Assembly (NCBI RefSeq): GCF_002355955.1
Contig: NZ_AP017368.1
Span: 1,014,001-1,078,000 of the forward strand
Source: Candidatus Desulfovibrio trichonymphae
GTDB lineage: Bacteria > Desulfobacterota > Desulfovibrionia > Desulfovibrionales > Desulfovibrionaceae
Reading direction: 5' to 3'
Length of the DNA stretch: 64,000 nt
The notes beneath the pieces were generated by a model. The model was given only the letters and a program-made list of their open reading frames with translations, searched no databases and had not been told where the DNA came from. Shown here in pieces: positions 1-9,366 of this stretch. The translations under genes were made by a program, and so were the position numbers. Within the stretch, counting starts at the first letter, position 1. Every line of letters starts with the position of its first letter.

Positions 1-1628
1 ATGGTTATACCGCGCGTTTGTACAATATCCAGAGCGACCATGCGGCAGACTTTTTTCACTTTTTCTTCGTCGCAGGGCTTGCCCCATTGGCTGAAAGCCA
101 CGTTTTCCGCCAGCGTGCCCGGCATGATGTAGGACGTTTGAGGCACATAGCCCACGCACATGGTGTACGCCGCGAGTGCCGGAGGATCGAGCGTGCGCCC
201 GTCTGCCAGAATGGCCCCGGCCGTGGGCTGCACGAGCCCGCTTATCATGCCGGCAATGGAGCTTTTTCCAGCGCCGGACTGGCCTATAATGCCGACACGC
301 GCGCCGCAGGGAATGTAAAAGTTGAGGTTGTGCAGACTGTCTTCTTGCGCGCCGGGGTAGCGAAAGCTCGCATCTACAAAGGCAATGCCCTCATGCAGCG
401 TAAAGTTCAGGTCCGGCGCGGGCAGTTCAGGAGCGGGGTTTGCAATCGCGTTCTCCACGCGGGCAAGGCAGTCCATAGCCGCATGGCGCATCCCCCGCGC
501 GGAAACGAACGCGGAGAGCGAGCGGTTGAGCATGGGCAGCACACGCCATGAGATCAGCATGATCATGGTCAACACGCCGGTAATACGCGCCATGGAAGCG
601 TCCTGCAGGGTGTACATGGCCCACAGCGTCACCGGAATCACCAGAAAGCCGACCGTCTCCAACGTCCATGTGGGAATGGGCGGCGACGCGATTAAAAAGG
701 TTCTGTCGGGTATGCCGTCCCGGCAGGCATTGCGGAATGCTTCAAAAAAAACCTGCTGCTGGCGGTAGATAAGAGCTTCGCGTATGCCGTGCATGGCGTT
801 CATAGTGGCTGCGTTTTCCCGGCGGCCGCATTCGGCCGCGCTCTCGTCCGCCCTATCCATGGAGCATTTGAGGCTTTTGTAGATCAGTACAGACGCCAGT
901 ACCACGGAGAGGATGATCAGCAATATCATCTGCGGCGTCGCGGAAGCCAGCGTCACCAGCATGGCGATGGAGATCACCGCATAGCTGTAAATTGTCATGA
1001 GGTTGATGACAAAATTCCCAAGATTGGTTCGCCAGGACAAGGCCTGGAACATCCGTAGGCTGTCTCCTGCCAGATGGACTATATACGGGCTGTAGAGATA
1101 GTGCCGGAAAACAGTTTCGCCGGCGAACAGGGCTATTTCTTCGCCCAGCCGTGCCGTGGTCAGCCCCACAAAGGCCGACATGCCGTTTTTTATGGCAATA
1201 AGCACCACAACGATGGAGGAAATCAGCAGGGCAAAGCCGCGCGGTTCCGCACAGAGTTCGTCCATTGGTGGAACGACGCGGAAAAACGCGGCGACGGGCG
1301 CCAGATCGCGCAGTTTTTCCGGAGCGGCAATGCTGACTGTCAGCAGGGAAATGGACAGGATGGCGGATACTTCCAGACAGGCAAGAACGATAATATGGCA
1401 AAAAACGCGTAAGGTGGCGTGCCGCAACGGCCGCGGCAACACCTTGAACACCTGCAAAAAGTCGGCGAGAAATTTTTCAAAAAAATGTCGGAGTATCGGC
1501 ATGCGCACTTCTTCAATAGCGGCTTGGGGATACACATGGTCAGGCTGTTCTAGATAACAGAAAGTCGAAGAAGAAACAATCCCGCGCGAGAATAAATCAC
1601 GTCCTTCCTCGTCTATCCAGAAAGTCAT
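1..1628 (-). CDS. ABC transporter, fused permease-ATPase (PglK/Wzk-like flippase type), 3' end cut by the window
   Basis: An open frame enters from the left edge and can be followed for about 540 residues without a stop. The first ~320 residues are a hydrophobic exporter-type membrane domain. The ATPase domain follows, with a Walker A GQSGAGKSS at positions 259-285 and a Q-loop stretch VGYVPQTSYIMPGTLAENV. The ABC signature and Walker B lie beyond the window. The Q-loop wording resembles lipid-linked oligosaccharide flippases such as PglK, and the glycosyltransferases upstream fit that job; a peptide or lipid A exporter is the alternative. The frame begins at ATG 1628; ATG 1502 would start nearer to where PglK proteins begin. 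Neither start has a good ribosome-binding site. Confidence 0.8.
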   Translation of the reverse strand, partial: MTFWIDEEGRDLFSRGIVSSSTFCYLEQPDHVYPQAAIEEVRMPILRHFFEKFLADFLQVFKVLPRPLRHATLRVFCHIIVLACLEVSAILSISLLTVSIAAPEKLRDLAPVAAFFRVVPPMDELCAEPRGFALLISSIVVVLIAIKNGMSAFVGLTTARLGEEIALFAGETVFRHYLYSPYIVHLAGDSLRMFQALSWRTNLGNFVINLMTIYSYAVISIAMLVTLASATPQMILLIILSVVLASVLIYKSLKCSMDRADESAAECGRRENAATMNAMHGIREALIYRQQQVFFEAFRNACRDGIPDRTFLIASPPIPTWTLETVGFLVIPVTLWAMYTLQDASMARITGVLTMIMLISWRVLPMLNRSLSAFVSARGMRHAAMDCLARVENAIANPAPELPAPDLNFTLHEGIAFVDASFRYPGAQEDSLHNLNFYIPCGARVGIIGQSGAGKSSIAGMISGLVQPTAGAILADGRTLDPPALAAYTMCVGYVPQTSYIMPGTLAENVAFSQWGKPCDEEKVKKVCRMVALDIVQTRGIT

Positions 1629-1737
1629 ATCAGGGTGGCTATAGTGTCGCCGTTCAGTGTGCCGTTGTGGGCAAGAGCAAAGCGGTTTTTCCCATTACTG
1701 TCGCGGGCCTGCCGACAGGATTTCACACAGGCGTGCC

Positions 1738-2919
1738 CTATTGCCGGCCGTGCCGCATGGCGAGCACCGTGCCGCCGCGGCCGACAGTGTAGTCAATGCC
1801 GTGCCACACAATACCCTTTGCCGTCAGGCCAGCCGCATACACATACGCGAACATGCAGACCGCGTAAACAAAAGCCCAGAGCCAGGGCAGGAACGGTACA
1901 GGCGTAAGCAAAAAGCCCCGCCAGACATAAAGAATGCCCGTGAGCGCCGCCAGATGCAGCAAGGCCGCCGGCATGGCCGCTCCCGGCATGAGATGCAGTA
2001 AAGCGGCAAACAAGGCCGCAACGGCGCAGCAAAGCGGCAAAAGCATGCACAGAGCCATCAGGCCGAGTGAAAGCCACTGCTCCGGAACGCAAAATTTGAG
2101 AAAAAGCACTTGCCGGTTCATCCAAGCCCGCCAGACCGGCAGTGGGTACGCAATGGCGTCTGTCGCCAGCAGTGCGCAAGGGCACAAACGCACGCGCGCG
2201 CCGCAGGCCGGCAAAACCCCGGCCAGCGAGCAGTCGTCCACCACATTACGCGCCCAGAGCTCAGCAACAGAACAGCGCGTAAAAGCGGCACGGCTCATGG
2301 CCATGGCGCCGCCCCAAGGCTGGGTGAAGGGCGCAAGAGCCTGCAAAAGACGCAGCAACAGCACGCAGAGCGCATAGGCCAGAGTGACGGGCCGCGCGTC
2401 GCGCGGCCGCACAAAATGATAGCCCGTGCAAAATTCAGCCTCTCCGCGCGCAATTGGCCCCACAAGAGAGCGGAGAAAATCCGGACGGGCCAAATGCGTA
2501 CTGTCGCAAAAAACAAGCACGTCCGCCTTCCCTCCCAAGGCCGCCACGCCGCTCAGACTATTGTAATTCTTCTGACCGCAGCCTTGCGCTTGCCCGGACA
2601 CAACATGACGCGCAGCAGGAAAACTTTTTTGCAGATCGTGTATCAGCGCTGCTGCTGGTTCCTCCTCTGTCGCGGTCACGAGCACGGGCAACAGACAGGG
2701 GTAGTCCTGCCCAAGCAGGCTTTTCAAAGCGTCGGCCATGCGCGGATGCGCGCCCGCGACGGGAATGACAAGACCGACGCCCGGCCACCTGTCTTCCGGA
2801 ACAGCCGAGTCGGCCGCGCGGTCCACCGCCTCTTGCACAGCCAGCCCGCGCCCTGCGCGGGCAAGAAGCAGAAGAAAAACAACCTGCGCAACAGCCGGCA
2901 ACAGCCATAACAGAATCAT
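1738..2919 (-). CDS. Membrane-bound family 2 glycosyltransferase (ceramide glucosyltransferase-like)
   Basis: The 393-residue product has an N-terminal membrane anchor, a GT-A catalytic domain with the donor-site FCDS and the acceptor-side VDDCSL, and three or four C-terminal membrane helices. This layout is that of GT21/HpnI-like transferases, which move a sugar from a nucleotide donor to a membrane lipid. The start at 2919 is chosen because GGAGGGGG sits directly upstream; the frame stays open further upstream without a better signal. It lies 40 bp downstream of a secreted protein and a GT4 gene on the same strand, and before the ABC flippase, so a surface-glycan or glycolipid operon is likely. 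The sugar and lipid are not known. Confidence 0.75.
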   Translation of the reverse strand: MILLWLLPAVAQVVFLLLLARAGRGLAVQEAVDRAADSAVPEDRWPGVGLVIPVAGAHPRMADALKSLLGQDYPCLLPVLVTATEEEPAAALIHDLQKSFPAARHVVSGQAQGCGQKNYNSLSGVAALGGKADVLVFCDSTHLARPDFLRSLVGPIARGEAEFCTGYHFVRPRDARPVTLAYALCVLLLRLLQALAPFTQPWGGAMAMSRAAFTRCSVAELWARNVVDDCSLAGVLPACGARVRLCPCALLATDAIAYPLPVWRAWMNRQVLFLKFCVPEQWLSLGLMALCMLLPLCCAVAALFAALLHLMPGAAMPAALLHLAALTGILYVWRGFLLTPVPFLPWLWAFVYAVCMFAYVYAAGLTAKGIVWHGIDYTVGRGGTVLAMRHGRQ

Positions 2920-2959
2920 ACCCCCTCCCAATGACATGGGCCTGTTTGCGCGCGTGCCG

Positions 2960-3388
2960 TTATTCCGGCACAGGCGCACAGTCTTCCGGCACGAGCGCGA
3001 CATTCTGTTCACGCCTGCCTTCCAGTTCTATTTTGGTACCATTTTTCAGTGTGATGATTCCTTCTGCCTTGTCCGGCGCGACAAGACGCCCCTTGAAGCT
3101 GTGTCCGGACGAGTGCGCGGCTTCAATATCATTGTCATGCACCGTGCCGACAATATGGTACACGTCCATCTTGCCGCTGCTCAAACGCAACAGCACAACG
3201 CCCCGCACGGCGCCTTGTGTGGAAAAACACAGACCAACTCTGTACGTGGAGGTAAAAAGCGCGCCCGTCCAGAGTTCCGTCACTTCATACGCCGCATCCG
3301 CCGCCGGCGCAGCGCCCGGCGCGAAGCAAAAAAATGTCGTGATCATGAACCGGGCCGCAATTAAACTCGTCCGACTAACCTTGTCCAT
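2960..3388 (-). CDS. Secreted protein of unknown function
   Basis: The product is 142 residues. A basic start (MDKVSRTS) is followed by a hydrophobic stretch and a likely signal peptidase site around APAADA. The mature part is small and beta-rich in appearance, with conserved-looking segments such as GTVHDNDIEAAHSSG and NGTKIELEGRREQNV. I recognise no family. Its start overlaps the end of the upstream glycosyltransferase by 14 bp, so the genes are probably co-translated. A role with the neighbouring glycan genes is inferred from position alone. Confidence 0.65.
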   Translation of the reverse strand: MDKVSRTSLIAARFMITTFFCFAPGAAPAADAAYEVTELWTGALFTSTYRVGLCFSTQGAVRGVVLLRLSSGKMDVYHIVGTVHDNDIEAAHSSGHSFKGRLVAPDKAEGIITLKNGTKIELEGRREQNVALVPEDCAPVPE

Positions 3389-4481
3389 ACGCTTCCCACA
3401 ACCGGACAAAAATCCGCTGATGCGCCTCAACCATGGCTGTAAAGGAAAAATTCCGCACCACAAGTTCTCTGCCCGCACGGCCCATCACGTCACACAGCGA
3501 CGGGTCGGCGAGCAGACGCACACAATTGCGAGCCAACGACGCCGCGTCGCCGGCAGGCGAGAGCAGACCGTTCACATTCTCCTGAACCAGCGCGGGGATG
3601 CCGCCCACCGCCGTCGCGCAGACAGACAGGCCGCATGACATTGCCTCCAGAATCACGTTGGGCTGACCTTCCCGCACAGAAGAGAGTGCAAACACGCGGG
3701 CCGCCGCATAATGCCCGCGCATATCCGCACTGCCAGGGAAAAAATCAACCCGTGCGCCTGCCGCATGGCGTTCAGCCCAAGCGCGGAGCGTTGCGGCTTC
3801 CCCGCCGTCCCCCACAATGCGCAGACGCGCCTTGGGCTGTGTCTGCAAAAGCTGCGCAAAAGCCCGCAACAATGTCAGATGATCTTTGTCGCGCACCAGA
3901 CGCGCCACACACAAAATTACAGGCTCACGCCCGGAAGGAGGAACAGCGCCCGGAACAAAATGGTCAACGTCCACTCCGTTCGCGACACAGCTGACATGCC
4001 GCACAGGAACGCCAATGCCTTGAAGTTTTTGATATACTGCTGCTGAATTACAAATTAAATGATGCGTCAGCCGCCAGAGCAGCCGCTCGTACTGGCGCGC
4101 CGGACTGCCGCCTCCCCGACATGTGCCGACAACAACCGGCACACGCAAAAGGCGCCCCCAGATCCTTCCCCATATATTGGGCAGGGCTGTACAGGGAACC
4201 AGAATATCCGGCTTGCGCTCTTGCAACGCCCTGCAAAGACGCAGAAAAAACAACGGTGCGGGCTTCCGGCTCCTGCCGAGATGATGCACGACAATGTCGA
4301 CCTCACGGGCAGCCTCGTCCATATCTGTCGGGCCGGTGAGCGTCAGCATTGCCGGGGTGAAATTCTTCCTGTCCAGCCGGCAGGCCAGTTCCAGGGTCTG
4401 GCGTTGCGTGCCCCCGTAGCAAAGGTCTTCCATAAAAAAAAGAATGTTCAGCTTTGTTGACGCATCTGTATTTTTAACCAT
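3375..4481 (-). CDS. Family 4 glycosyltransferase
   Basis: The 368-residue product is a GT-B transferase of the GT4 type. The N-terminal half opens with a Rossmann strand and the loop YGGTQRQTLEL. The C-terminal half has the donor-binding region ILCVARLVRDKDHLTLLRAF, the EX7E-like SSVREGQPNVILEAMSCGL and the following GGIPALVQ segment. It should transfer a sugar from a nucleotide donor to a growing glycan on the cytoplasmic side. ATG 4481 is taken as the start because the sequence just after it aligns with GT4 N-termini, while the longer frame runs into the divergent-looking leader. It overlaps the next gene by 14 bp. Confidence 0.85.
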   Translation of the reverse strand: MVKNTDASTKLNILFFMEDLCYGGTQRQTLELACRLDRKNFTPAMLTLTGPTDMDEAAREVDIVVHHLGRSRKPAPLFFLRLCRALQERKPDILVPCTALPNIWGRIWGRLLRVPVVVGTCRGGGSPARQYERLLWRLTHHLICNSAAVYQKLQGIGVPVRHVSCVANGVDVDHFVPGAVPPSGREPVILCVARLVRDKDHLTLLRAFAQLLQTQPKARLRIVGDGGEAATLRAWAERHAAGARVDFFPGSADMRGHYAAARVFALSSVREGQPNVILEAMSCGLSVCATAVGGIPALVQENVNGLLSPAGDAASLARNCVRLLADPSLCDVMGRAGRELVVRNFSFTAMVEAHQRIFVRLWEAYGQG

Positions 4482-4569
4482 ACCCAAGCCGCCGCCGGCA
4501 ATCGCAACTATATGATTTTTATAATGATTATAAATTGTTATTATACTGCATGACGGATCATGATATACT

Positions 4570-5697
4570 TCAGCGCAGGCCGACAAGCCATGCCGCAAAC
4601 GAGGCTTGGCCCGGCGCGCGCGGGGCCTGCCACCCGGAATCGCGTCCGCTGTCGGCAAAACGCAGACGTTCACTGGCAAGGCGCGTTCCTGCCGTCCATA
4701 TGTGCCCGCTGGCAGCGTCAGCACTGTTTTGACCATCGCCGACAAGTTCAACCATAAGCTGAAAAGGAATGTCGGCATTGGGACGCATTGCCATCAGCGC
4801 GCGCGCAAAAGCAAGGCCGCTGTCGAAGCGCAGGTCGTGCAGCAGATACGCCCGCCCGCCGGGCGTTTGCGCATCCTGCGGGCGCAACGGGACAATAACG
4901 GGCAATATGGCAAAGTCAAAAAAAGCGCCGCAGACTGTTGAAACGCTGGCGAGCCTACGCACCATATCCTCCGGTGCCGCTTTGTGCGCGATCTCCGGGC
5001 CGCGCGGCCGACCGAAAACGTCAAGGCTCTGTTCGAACACCAGCCTTCCCCGTGGTGTTTTCTCGACAAAAAGCACCCGCCAAAACAGAGGGGCAAGGGC
5101 GTCCGGCAGCACGGTTATCTGCTCTGCCATGCGCCCCTCTGCGACGAGACGCTCCTGTGTTGTTGCCGTGTGCAGCGCGTTCAAGCCTGTGCCGAGCGCC
5201 GGATAAACCAGCAGCCAGCCAAGTACAAACAAAATCCGTCCGCGCAGCAAACGCCAGCGTAGCGCAGCCCATACCAGAGGCAGAGTGAGCAGCGGATCAA
5301 TAATAAAAACGCTGTTCAACCGTACGCGATCGCAGGAAAAGGGCAAAAAAATCATGGTGCCGTAGGTGGTCACCACATCAAGCCATACATGCAGCGCCGC
5401 CATGGCGCTCATAAAAAGCCACACATGGACAAAACGCCAGTGGCCGGAAGCTTGCCCGCTCCAGAGCGGCCGGGCGAGGCAGGCGAGCATAAGGCCCAGC
5501 AAGGGCAAAGCCGCAAGCGAATGAGTGATGCCGCGATGCAGCAGCAAAAACTGCAACGGCCCAGAAGCTAAAAAAACATCGACATCAGGGGCGGCAGCGG
5601 CCAGAGCAGCCAGCGGCAGCGCCATACGGGTTGCGGGGCGTTGCGGCAGAGCCAGCATGGCGACTGCGCCAGAAGCGGCATGCGTCAGAGGATCCAT
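4570..5697 (-). CDS. YdjM/DUF457-type membrane-bound metal-dependent hydrolase
   Basis: The 375-residue product begins MDPLTHAASG, the hallmark start of the YdjM family of inner-membrane putative hydrolases. Further family residues are APDVDVF and LLHRGITHSL (metal-binding His/Asp) near residues 45-75, followed by several membrane helices and a soluble C-terminal domain. The substrate is not known for the family. The start at 5697 has AAGGCTGG upstream. The gap to the next glycosyltransferase start is 88 bp, so shared transcription is possible. Confidence 0.8.
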   Translation of the reverse strand: MDPLTHAASGAVAMLALPQRPATRMALPLAALAAAAPDVDVFLASGPLQFLLLHRGITHSLAALPLLGLMLACLARPLWSGQASGHWRFVHVWLFMSAMAALHVWLDVVTTYGTMIFLPFSCDRVRLNSVFIIDPLLTLPLVWAALRWRLLRGRILFVLGWLLVYPALGTGLNALHTATTQERLVAEGRMAEQITVLPDALAPLFWRVLFVEKTPRGRLVFEQSLDVFGRPRGPEIAHKAAPEDMVRRLASVSTVCGAFFDFAILPVIVPLRPQDAQTPGGRAYLLHDLRFDSGLAFARALMAMRPNADIPFQLMVELVGDGQNSADAASGHIWTAGTRLASERLRFADSGRDSGWQAPRAPGQASFAAWLVGLR

Positions 5698-5740
5698 GCC
5701 AGCCTTATAACGGCAAACCGCGTCTGGCCGCAAGCATGAA

Positions 5741-5827
5741 GAGTTTCACCTTCGTAATATTTTTTGATATTTTTATCAAGCAAAAGCAATTGATTACCAG
5801 TGTCAAATCATTGCAAAAATGAATCTC
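5741..5827 (+). repeat. Dispersed repeat, copy A (coding-like 88-bp element)
   Basis: This stretch matches the reverse complement of 53537-53624 at roughly three bases in four over its whole length, beginning GAG and ending GAATCTC in both copies. Read in the matching frame, both copies give the same 25-residue pattern, here within a 28-codon frame (5736-5822) containing FTFVIFFDIF. Changes between the copies are mostly conservative or synonymous, so the ancestor was probably translated. The origin is unknown; it could be a scrap of a mobile or multicopy gene. Confidence 0.6.
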
Positions 5828-5928
5828 TCCAAACGTATTCATAGTTTGACAAAAACTAACGAAAGGCAGTAAGTGCATAACAAAGTGGTCAAGTGCGCTC
5901 CGCACGCGGAGCAATAGATATTCTCTAC

Positions 5929-6123
5929 ATGACCTCGGACGCGGAGCAACGCCGACTGGCATGGCTGAAAATCAAGATAATTCAAATGGAAGAACTTTGC
6001 CGCCTCTGTCACAGCCGCCTGCAAATCACACAGAATATCTTTGAGAAACGCCGCGAAGCGGACGCGCAGGCGCCCCCTTCAGTATCGGCGAAGCCGATGT
6101 CGCCGGCCTTAGCTGTTCATTGA
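5929..6123 (+). CDS. Small hypothetical protein upstream of psd
   Basis: The 64-residue frame starts MTSDAEQRRLAW and includes a hydrophilic helix with a CxxC-like CRLCHSR and then a low-complexity tail. It reads toward psd, 61 bp away. There is no strong ribosome-binding site, and a GCTCCGC/GCGGAGC inverted repeat (about 5898-5913) lies just upstream. No family is recognised. It may be a genuine small gene or a chance frame. Confidence 0.35.
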   Translation: MTSDAEQRRLAWLKIKIIQMEELCRLCHSRLQITQNIFEKRREADAQAPPSVSAKPMSPALAVH

Positions 6124-6184
6124 GGCCACATGTTCAGCAGGTGGAGTATTCACTTATAACTATTTATAATAAATTGGAGAAACC

Positions 6185-6826
6185 ATGCGTCAACCACATA
6201 GCGGCATTGCCCCTGAAGGCTGGCCCTGCATATGCCTGACAGCGCTTGCAGCCGTTGTTTTCGCCTTTCTCGGCCTTGGCGTTGCGGCGCTGCTCTTGCT
6301 TGCATCCTGCGCTTTCAGCGTACATTTTTTTCGGGATCCGGAACGGGTCGTCCCCCAAGGCGCGAATATTGCCGTCAGCCCAGCCGACGGACGCATTCTG
6401 CATATTACGGAAAAACCGGAGCCTTTCAGCGGACAGACGCGTCAGTGCGTCAGCATTTTCATGAATCTCTTCAATGTGCATGTCAACCGCGTTCCCATTG
6501 ACTGCACAGTGGAAGAAATACGCTACTGGCCGGGGAAATTTTTCAATGCATCCCTGGACAAGGCATCTACGGACAACGAACGTTGCGCCCTTTTGCTGCG
6601 CGATACAGACGGCCTGACATGGATTATGGTGCAGATAGCCGGCCTTGTCGCACGGCGCATCGTCTGCCGCACGGAAGCTGGCGAGGCCCTCATGCGCGGG
6701 CAACGTTGCGGCATGATACGCTTTGGTTCGCGAGTTGACCTTTATCTGCCACGGGGCTATGTTAGTGCGGTTCAGCTCGGCGAACGGGTTTTTGCGGGGC
6801 AAAGCATCATCGTCCGCCGCGGATAA
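6185..6826 (+). CDS. psd: Phosphatidylserine decarboxylase proenzyme
   Basis: The 213-residue product is the short (PSD-A) type. It converts phosphatidylserine to phosphatidylethanolamine after autocatalytic cleavage that makes a pyruvoyl group. It shows an N-terminal membrane segment (residues 15-40), the family stretch FFRDPER...SPADGRI, and the cleavage region [11 protein letters not shown] near residue 180, where the serine of GS becomes the pyruvoyl. GGAGAAACC precedes the ATG. It is followed by pssA after 12 bp, so the two steps of the pathway are encoded together. Confidence 0.95.
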   Translation: MRQPHSGIAPEGWPCICLTALAAVVFAFLGLGVAALLLLASCAFSVHFFRDPERVVPQGANIAVSPADGRILHITEKPEPFSGQTRQCVSIFMNLFNVHVNRVPIDCTVEEIRYWPGKFFNASLDKASTDNERCALLLRDTDGLTWIMVQIAGLVARRIVCRTEAGEALMRGQRCGMIRFGSRVDLYLPRGYVSAVQLGERVFAGQSIIVRRG

Positions 6827-6838
6827 TCGAACAACGCC

Positions 6839-7594
6839 ATGGAAAAAAAGAAGCCGCACAGAGGGGTTTACCTGCTGCCCAACATGATCACGACGTTGAG
6901 CATGTTTTTCGGCTTTCTCGCAATGGTATGGGCAGTACAGAGCCGCTACGAAACGTCAGGCATGGCAATTCTGCTCGCGGCACTCATGGACGGTCTGGAC
7001 GGCAAGGTCGCCCGCCTGACAAACACGGCGAGCGAATTCGGCGTGCAGTACGATTCGCTTGCGGATATGGTCGCCTTCGGCCTTGCGCCGGCCTTTTTGC
7101 TCTGGCAATGGCAGTTGCAGCATTTCAGCCGTCTGGGCGTGGCGGCGGCCTTTATCTACACTGCGTGCGGCGCGCTTAGACTCGCGCGTTTCAACATAAG
7201 CAACACGGCTGTGGGTAAATACTTTTTCATCGGCCTGCCCATTCCGGCGGGAGGCTGCACTATTGTGAGCTTTATTTTTTTCGCCGCTGTTCTGCCGAAT
7301 TTTCTCACGCCGGCAACGCCGTATGCGGCTCTGTTTCTGACCATCGGCACAGGCGTGCTGATGGTCAGTTCCGTACGTTATTTTTCTTTCAAAGAGTACG
7401 CCTTGTTGCGCGCCCATCCCGTACGCGCCATGCTTGTTTTTCTTTTCCTGCTCGCGTTCGTGATTTCCTTCCCCAGGTTTATGGGCTTTTTTTTGTGCAT
7501 CATCTACATTACGGGCGGTCTTGTCTATACATTTTTCATATTGCCCCGACGCAACCGCCAGCTCTTGCGCGCCCTGTCGCTTACGGACAATTGA
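6839..7594 (+). CDS. pssA: CDP-diacylglycerol-serine O-phosphatidyltransferase
   Basis: The 251-residue integral membrane enzyme makes phosphatidylserine from CDP-diacylglycerol and serine, feeding Psd just upstream. The CDP-alcohol phosphotransferase motif is complete: DGLDGKVAR followed by G and the two aspartates of YDSLAD (residues ~42-67). Six or more hydrophobic helices follow. Confidence 0.95.
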   Translation: MEKKKPHRGVYLLPNMITTLSMFFGFLAMVWAVQSRYETSGMAILLAALMDGLDGKVARLTNTASEFGVQYDSLADMVAFGLAPAFLLWQWQLQHFSRLGVAAAFIYTACGALRLARFNISNTAVGKYFFIGLPIPAGGCTIVSFIFFAAVLPNFLTPATPYAALFLTIGTGVLMVSSVRYFSFKEYALLRAHPVRAMLVFLFLLAFVISFPRFMGFFLCIIYITGGLVYTFFILPRRNRQLLRALSLTDN

Positions 7595-7727
7595 CCTGAT
7601 CCGAAGCCAGGGACAATCGCGATGAAAAACATTGTTGCAGTCCCGTCTGTTTCATACAACAACTGAAATCAATATATTTTATTTTAACAATATGCCCTGT
7701 TTTTCCTCCCAGAAGAGACCAGAGATC

Positions 7728-9278
7728 ATGCAAAACAACGTTTATTTTTTTGACACAACCCTGCGTGACGGCGAACAGTCGCCCGGTGCCACCATGAATT
7801 TACAGGAAAAACTCGGTCTCGCCCATCAGCTGGAAAAGCTCGGCGTGGACGTGCTGGAAGCGGGCTTCCCCGCGTCAAGCTTGGGAGATTTCGCCGCTGT
7901 GCGGACTATTGCCTCAGAGGCTGGGGATATGCAGATAGCGGGCCTGTGCCGCTGCCTTGAAAGCGACATCGACCGTTGCTGGGCAGCCGTCAATGTCGCG
8001 AGAAATCCGCGTATCCACTTGTTTCTGTCAACCTCGCCACTGCACATGAAACACAAGTTGTGCAAAAGTCCCGAAGACGTGCTCAAAATGATAAGCGCCG
8101 GCGTCAAATGCAGCGCCACATGCACGGATAATGTGGAATTTTCCGCTGAAGACGCCTCCCGCTCCGAGCGCGACTTCCTCTGCCGCGTTGTGGAAACAGC
8201 CATTAAGGCCGGCGCGCGCGTGATAAACTTGCCCGACACGGTAGGATATGCCCAACCGGAGGAATATGCAGCGCTGATAAGCTATGTGATCAACAACACG
8301 CCCAACAGCGACAAGGCCATATTCAGCGTGCACTGTCATAACGATCTGGGGCTCGCCGCAGCCAACACGCTGGCCGCGCTCAAGGTCGGCGCGCGTCAGG
8401 CCGAAGTGACGCTGTGCGGCATAGGCGAACGCGCCGGCAACGCGGCAATTGAGGAAGTCGTCATGGCACTTGCCGTGCGCAGGGATTACTTCGGCCTGAG
8501 CCACAGCATTATCACAGAGCAGCTCTATCCCTCCTGCCGTCTGCTTGCCATGACCATAGGAATGCCCATCCCCGACAACAAGGCCGTCGTCGGCGCGAAC
8601 GCCTTTGCGCATGAGTCCGGCATCCATCAGGACGGCATGCTTAAAAATCGCGAAACATATGAAATCATGACACCGCAGTCCGTGGGGCGCAAAGAGAGCA
8701 ACCTTGTCATAGGCAAGCACTCGGGCCGCAACGCCGTGCGCAGCAAATTTGAAAGCATGGGCTGCAAGCTTGACGAAAATCAGCTCAATGTGCTTTTTGA
8801 AGCGGTCAAACATCTGGCCGACTGCAAAAAAATACTGCATGACGACGACCTTATGGCTCTGCTGCAGGAAGAAATCTATCGCATTCCCGACCGATTCCGC
8901 CTGCGGCATGTGAGTGTGCAAAGCTCCGACGCGGGCGGCGTGCCGCCCGCAGCCGCAGTCATCATGGATGTGGACGGCATGGAAAAAAGCGGGGCCGGCT
9001 TCGGCGCTGGGCCGATTGACGCACTCTTCAATGTGATTGCAGAGATTGTAGGCCATGAAACAGAGCTGGAACAATATTCCATCAACGCCATCACCGGCGG
9101 CACAGACGCGCTCGGCGAAGTGACCGTGCGTCTTAAGAAAAACGGATACACCGCCATAGGCCGGGGCGCGCACCCAGACATCCTGGTGGCCAGTGCGCGG
9201 GCATATGTTAACGCACTCAATTCACTGGCAAAACATGAAGATGAAGACACGCTGCTGCACGTTCGGCACACCCTGTAG
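7728..9278 (+). CDS. leuA: 2-isopropylmalate synthase
   Basis: The 516-residue product condenses acetyl-CoA with 2-oxoisovalerate, the first step of leucine synthesis. It has the DTTLRDGEQSPG metal and substrate motif at the N-terminus, VHCHNDLGLA near residue 200, and a C-terminal LeuA dimer (leucine-feedback) domain. ATG 7728 is chosen because it directly precedes the conserved start of the TIM barrel, although the frame stays open upstream to 7632. The 133 bp before it are AT-rich. I see no leucine-rich leader peptide. Confidence 0.95.
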   Translation: MQNNVYFFDTTLRDGEQSPGATMNLQEKLGLAHQLEKLGVDVLEAGFPASSLGDFAAVRTIASEAGDMQIAGLCRCLESDIDRCWAAVNVARNPRIHLFLSTSPLHMKHKLCKSPEDVLKMISAGVKCSATCTDNVEFSAEDASRSERDFLCRVVETAIKAGARVINLPDTVGYAQPEEYAALISYVINNTPNSDKAIFSVHCHNDLGLAAANTLAALKVGARQAEVTLCGIGERAGNAAIEEVVMALAVRRDYFGLSHSIITEQLYPSCRLLAMTIGMPIPDNKAVVGANAFAHESGIHQDGMLKNRETYEIMTPQSVGRKESNLVIGKHSGRNAVRSKFESMGCKLDENQLNVLFEAVKHLADCKKILHDDDLMALLQEEIYRIPDRFRLRHVSVQSSDAGGVPPAAAVIMDVDGMEKSGAGFGAGPIDALFNVIAEIVGHETELEQYSINAITGGTDALGEVTVRLKKNGYTAIGRGAHPDILVASARAYVNALNSLAKHEDEDTLLHVRHTL

Positions 9279-9366
9279 ATACAGGAAAAAATCGTTATCT
9301 TATTTAAATCATTATAAATTAATCTGACATCCCGAATGATGGTTACAACAGGGTAAGGAGAAACCC

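Noticed and set aside
1629-1737. Short minus-strand peptide frame containing FALAHNGTLNGDT between the transferase and the ABC gene
   Set aside because: It resembles a class II amidotransferase loop, but only ~33 codons exist, without a ribosome-binding site or flanking homology.
2110-2910. 266-codon frame on the plus strand
   Set aside because: It is antisense to the family 2 glycosyltransferase and shows no domain.
8028-9173. 381-codon frame on the minus strand
   Set aside because: It is antisense to leuA, whose catalytic motifs are continuous on the plus strand.
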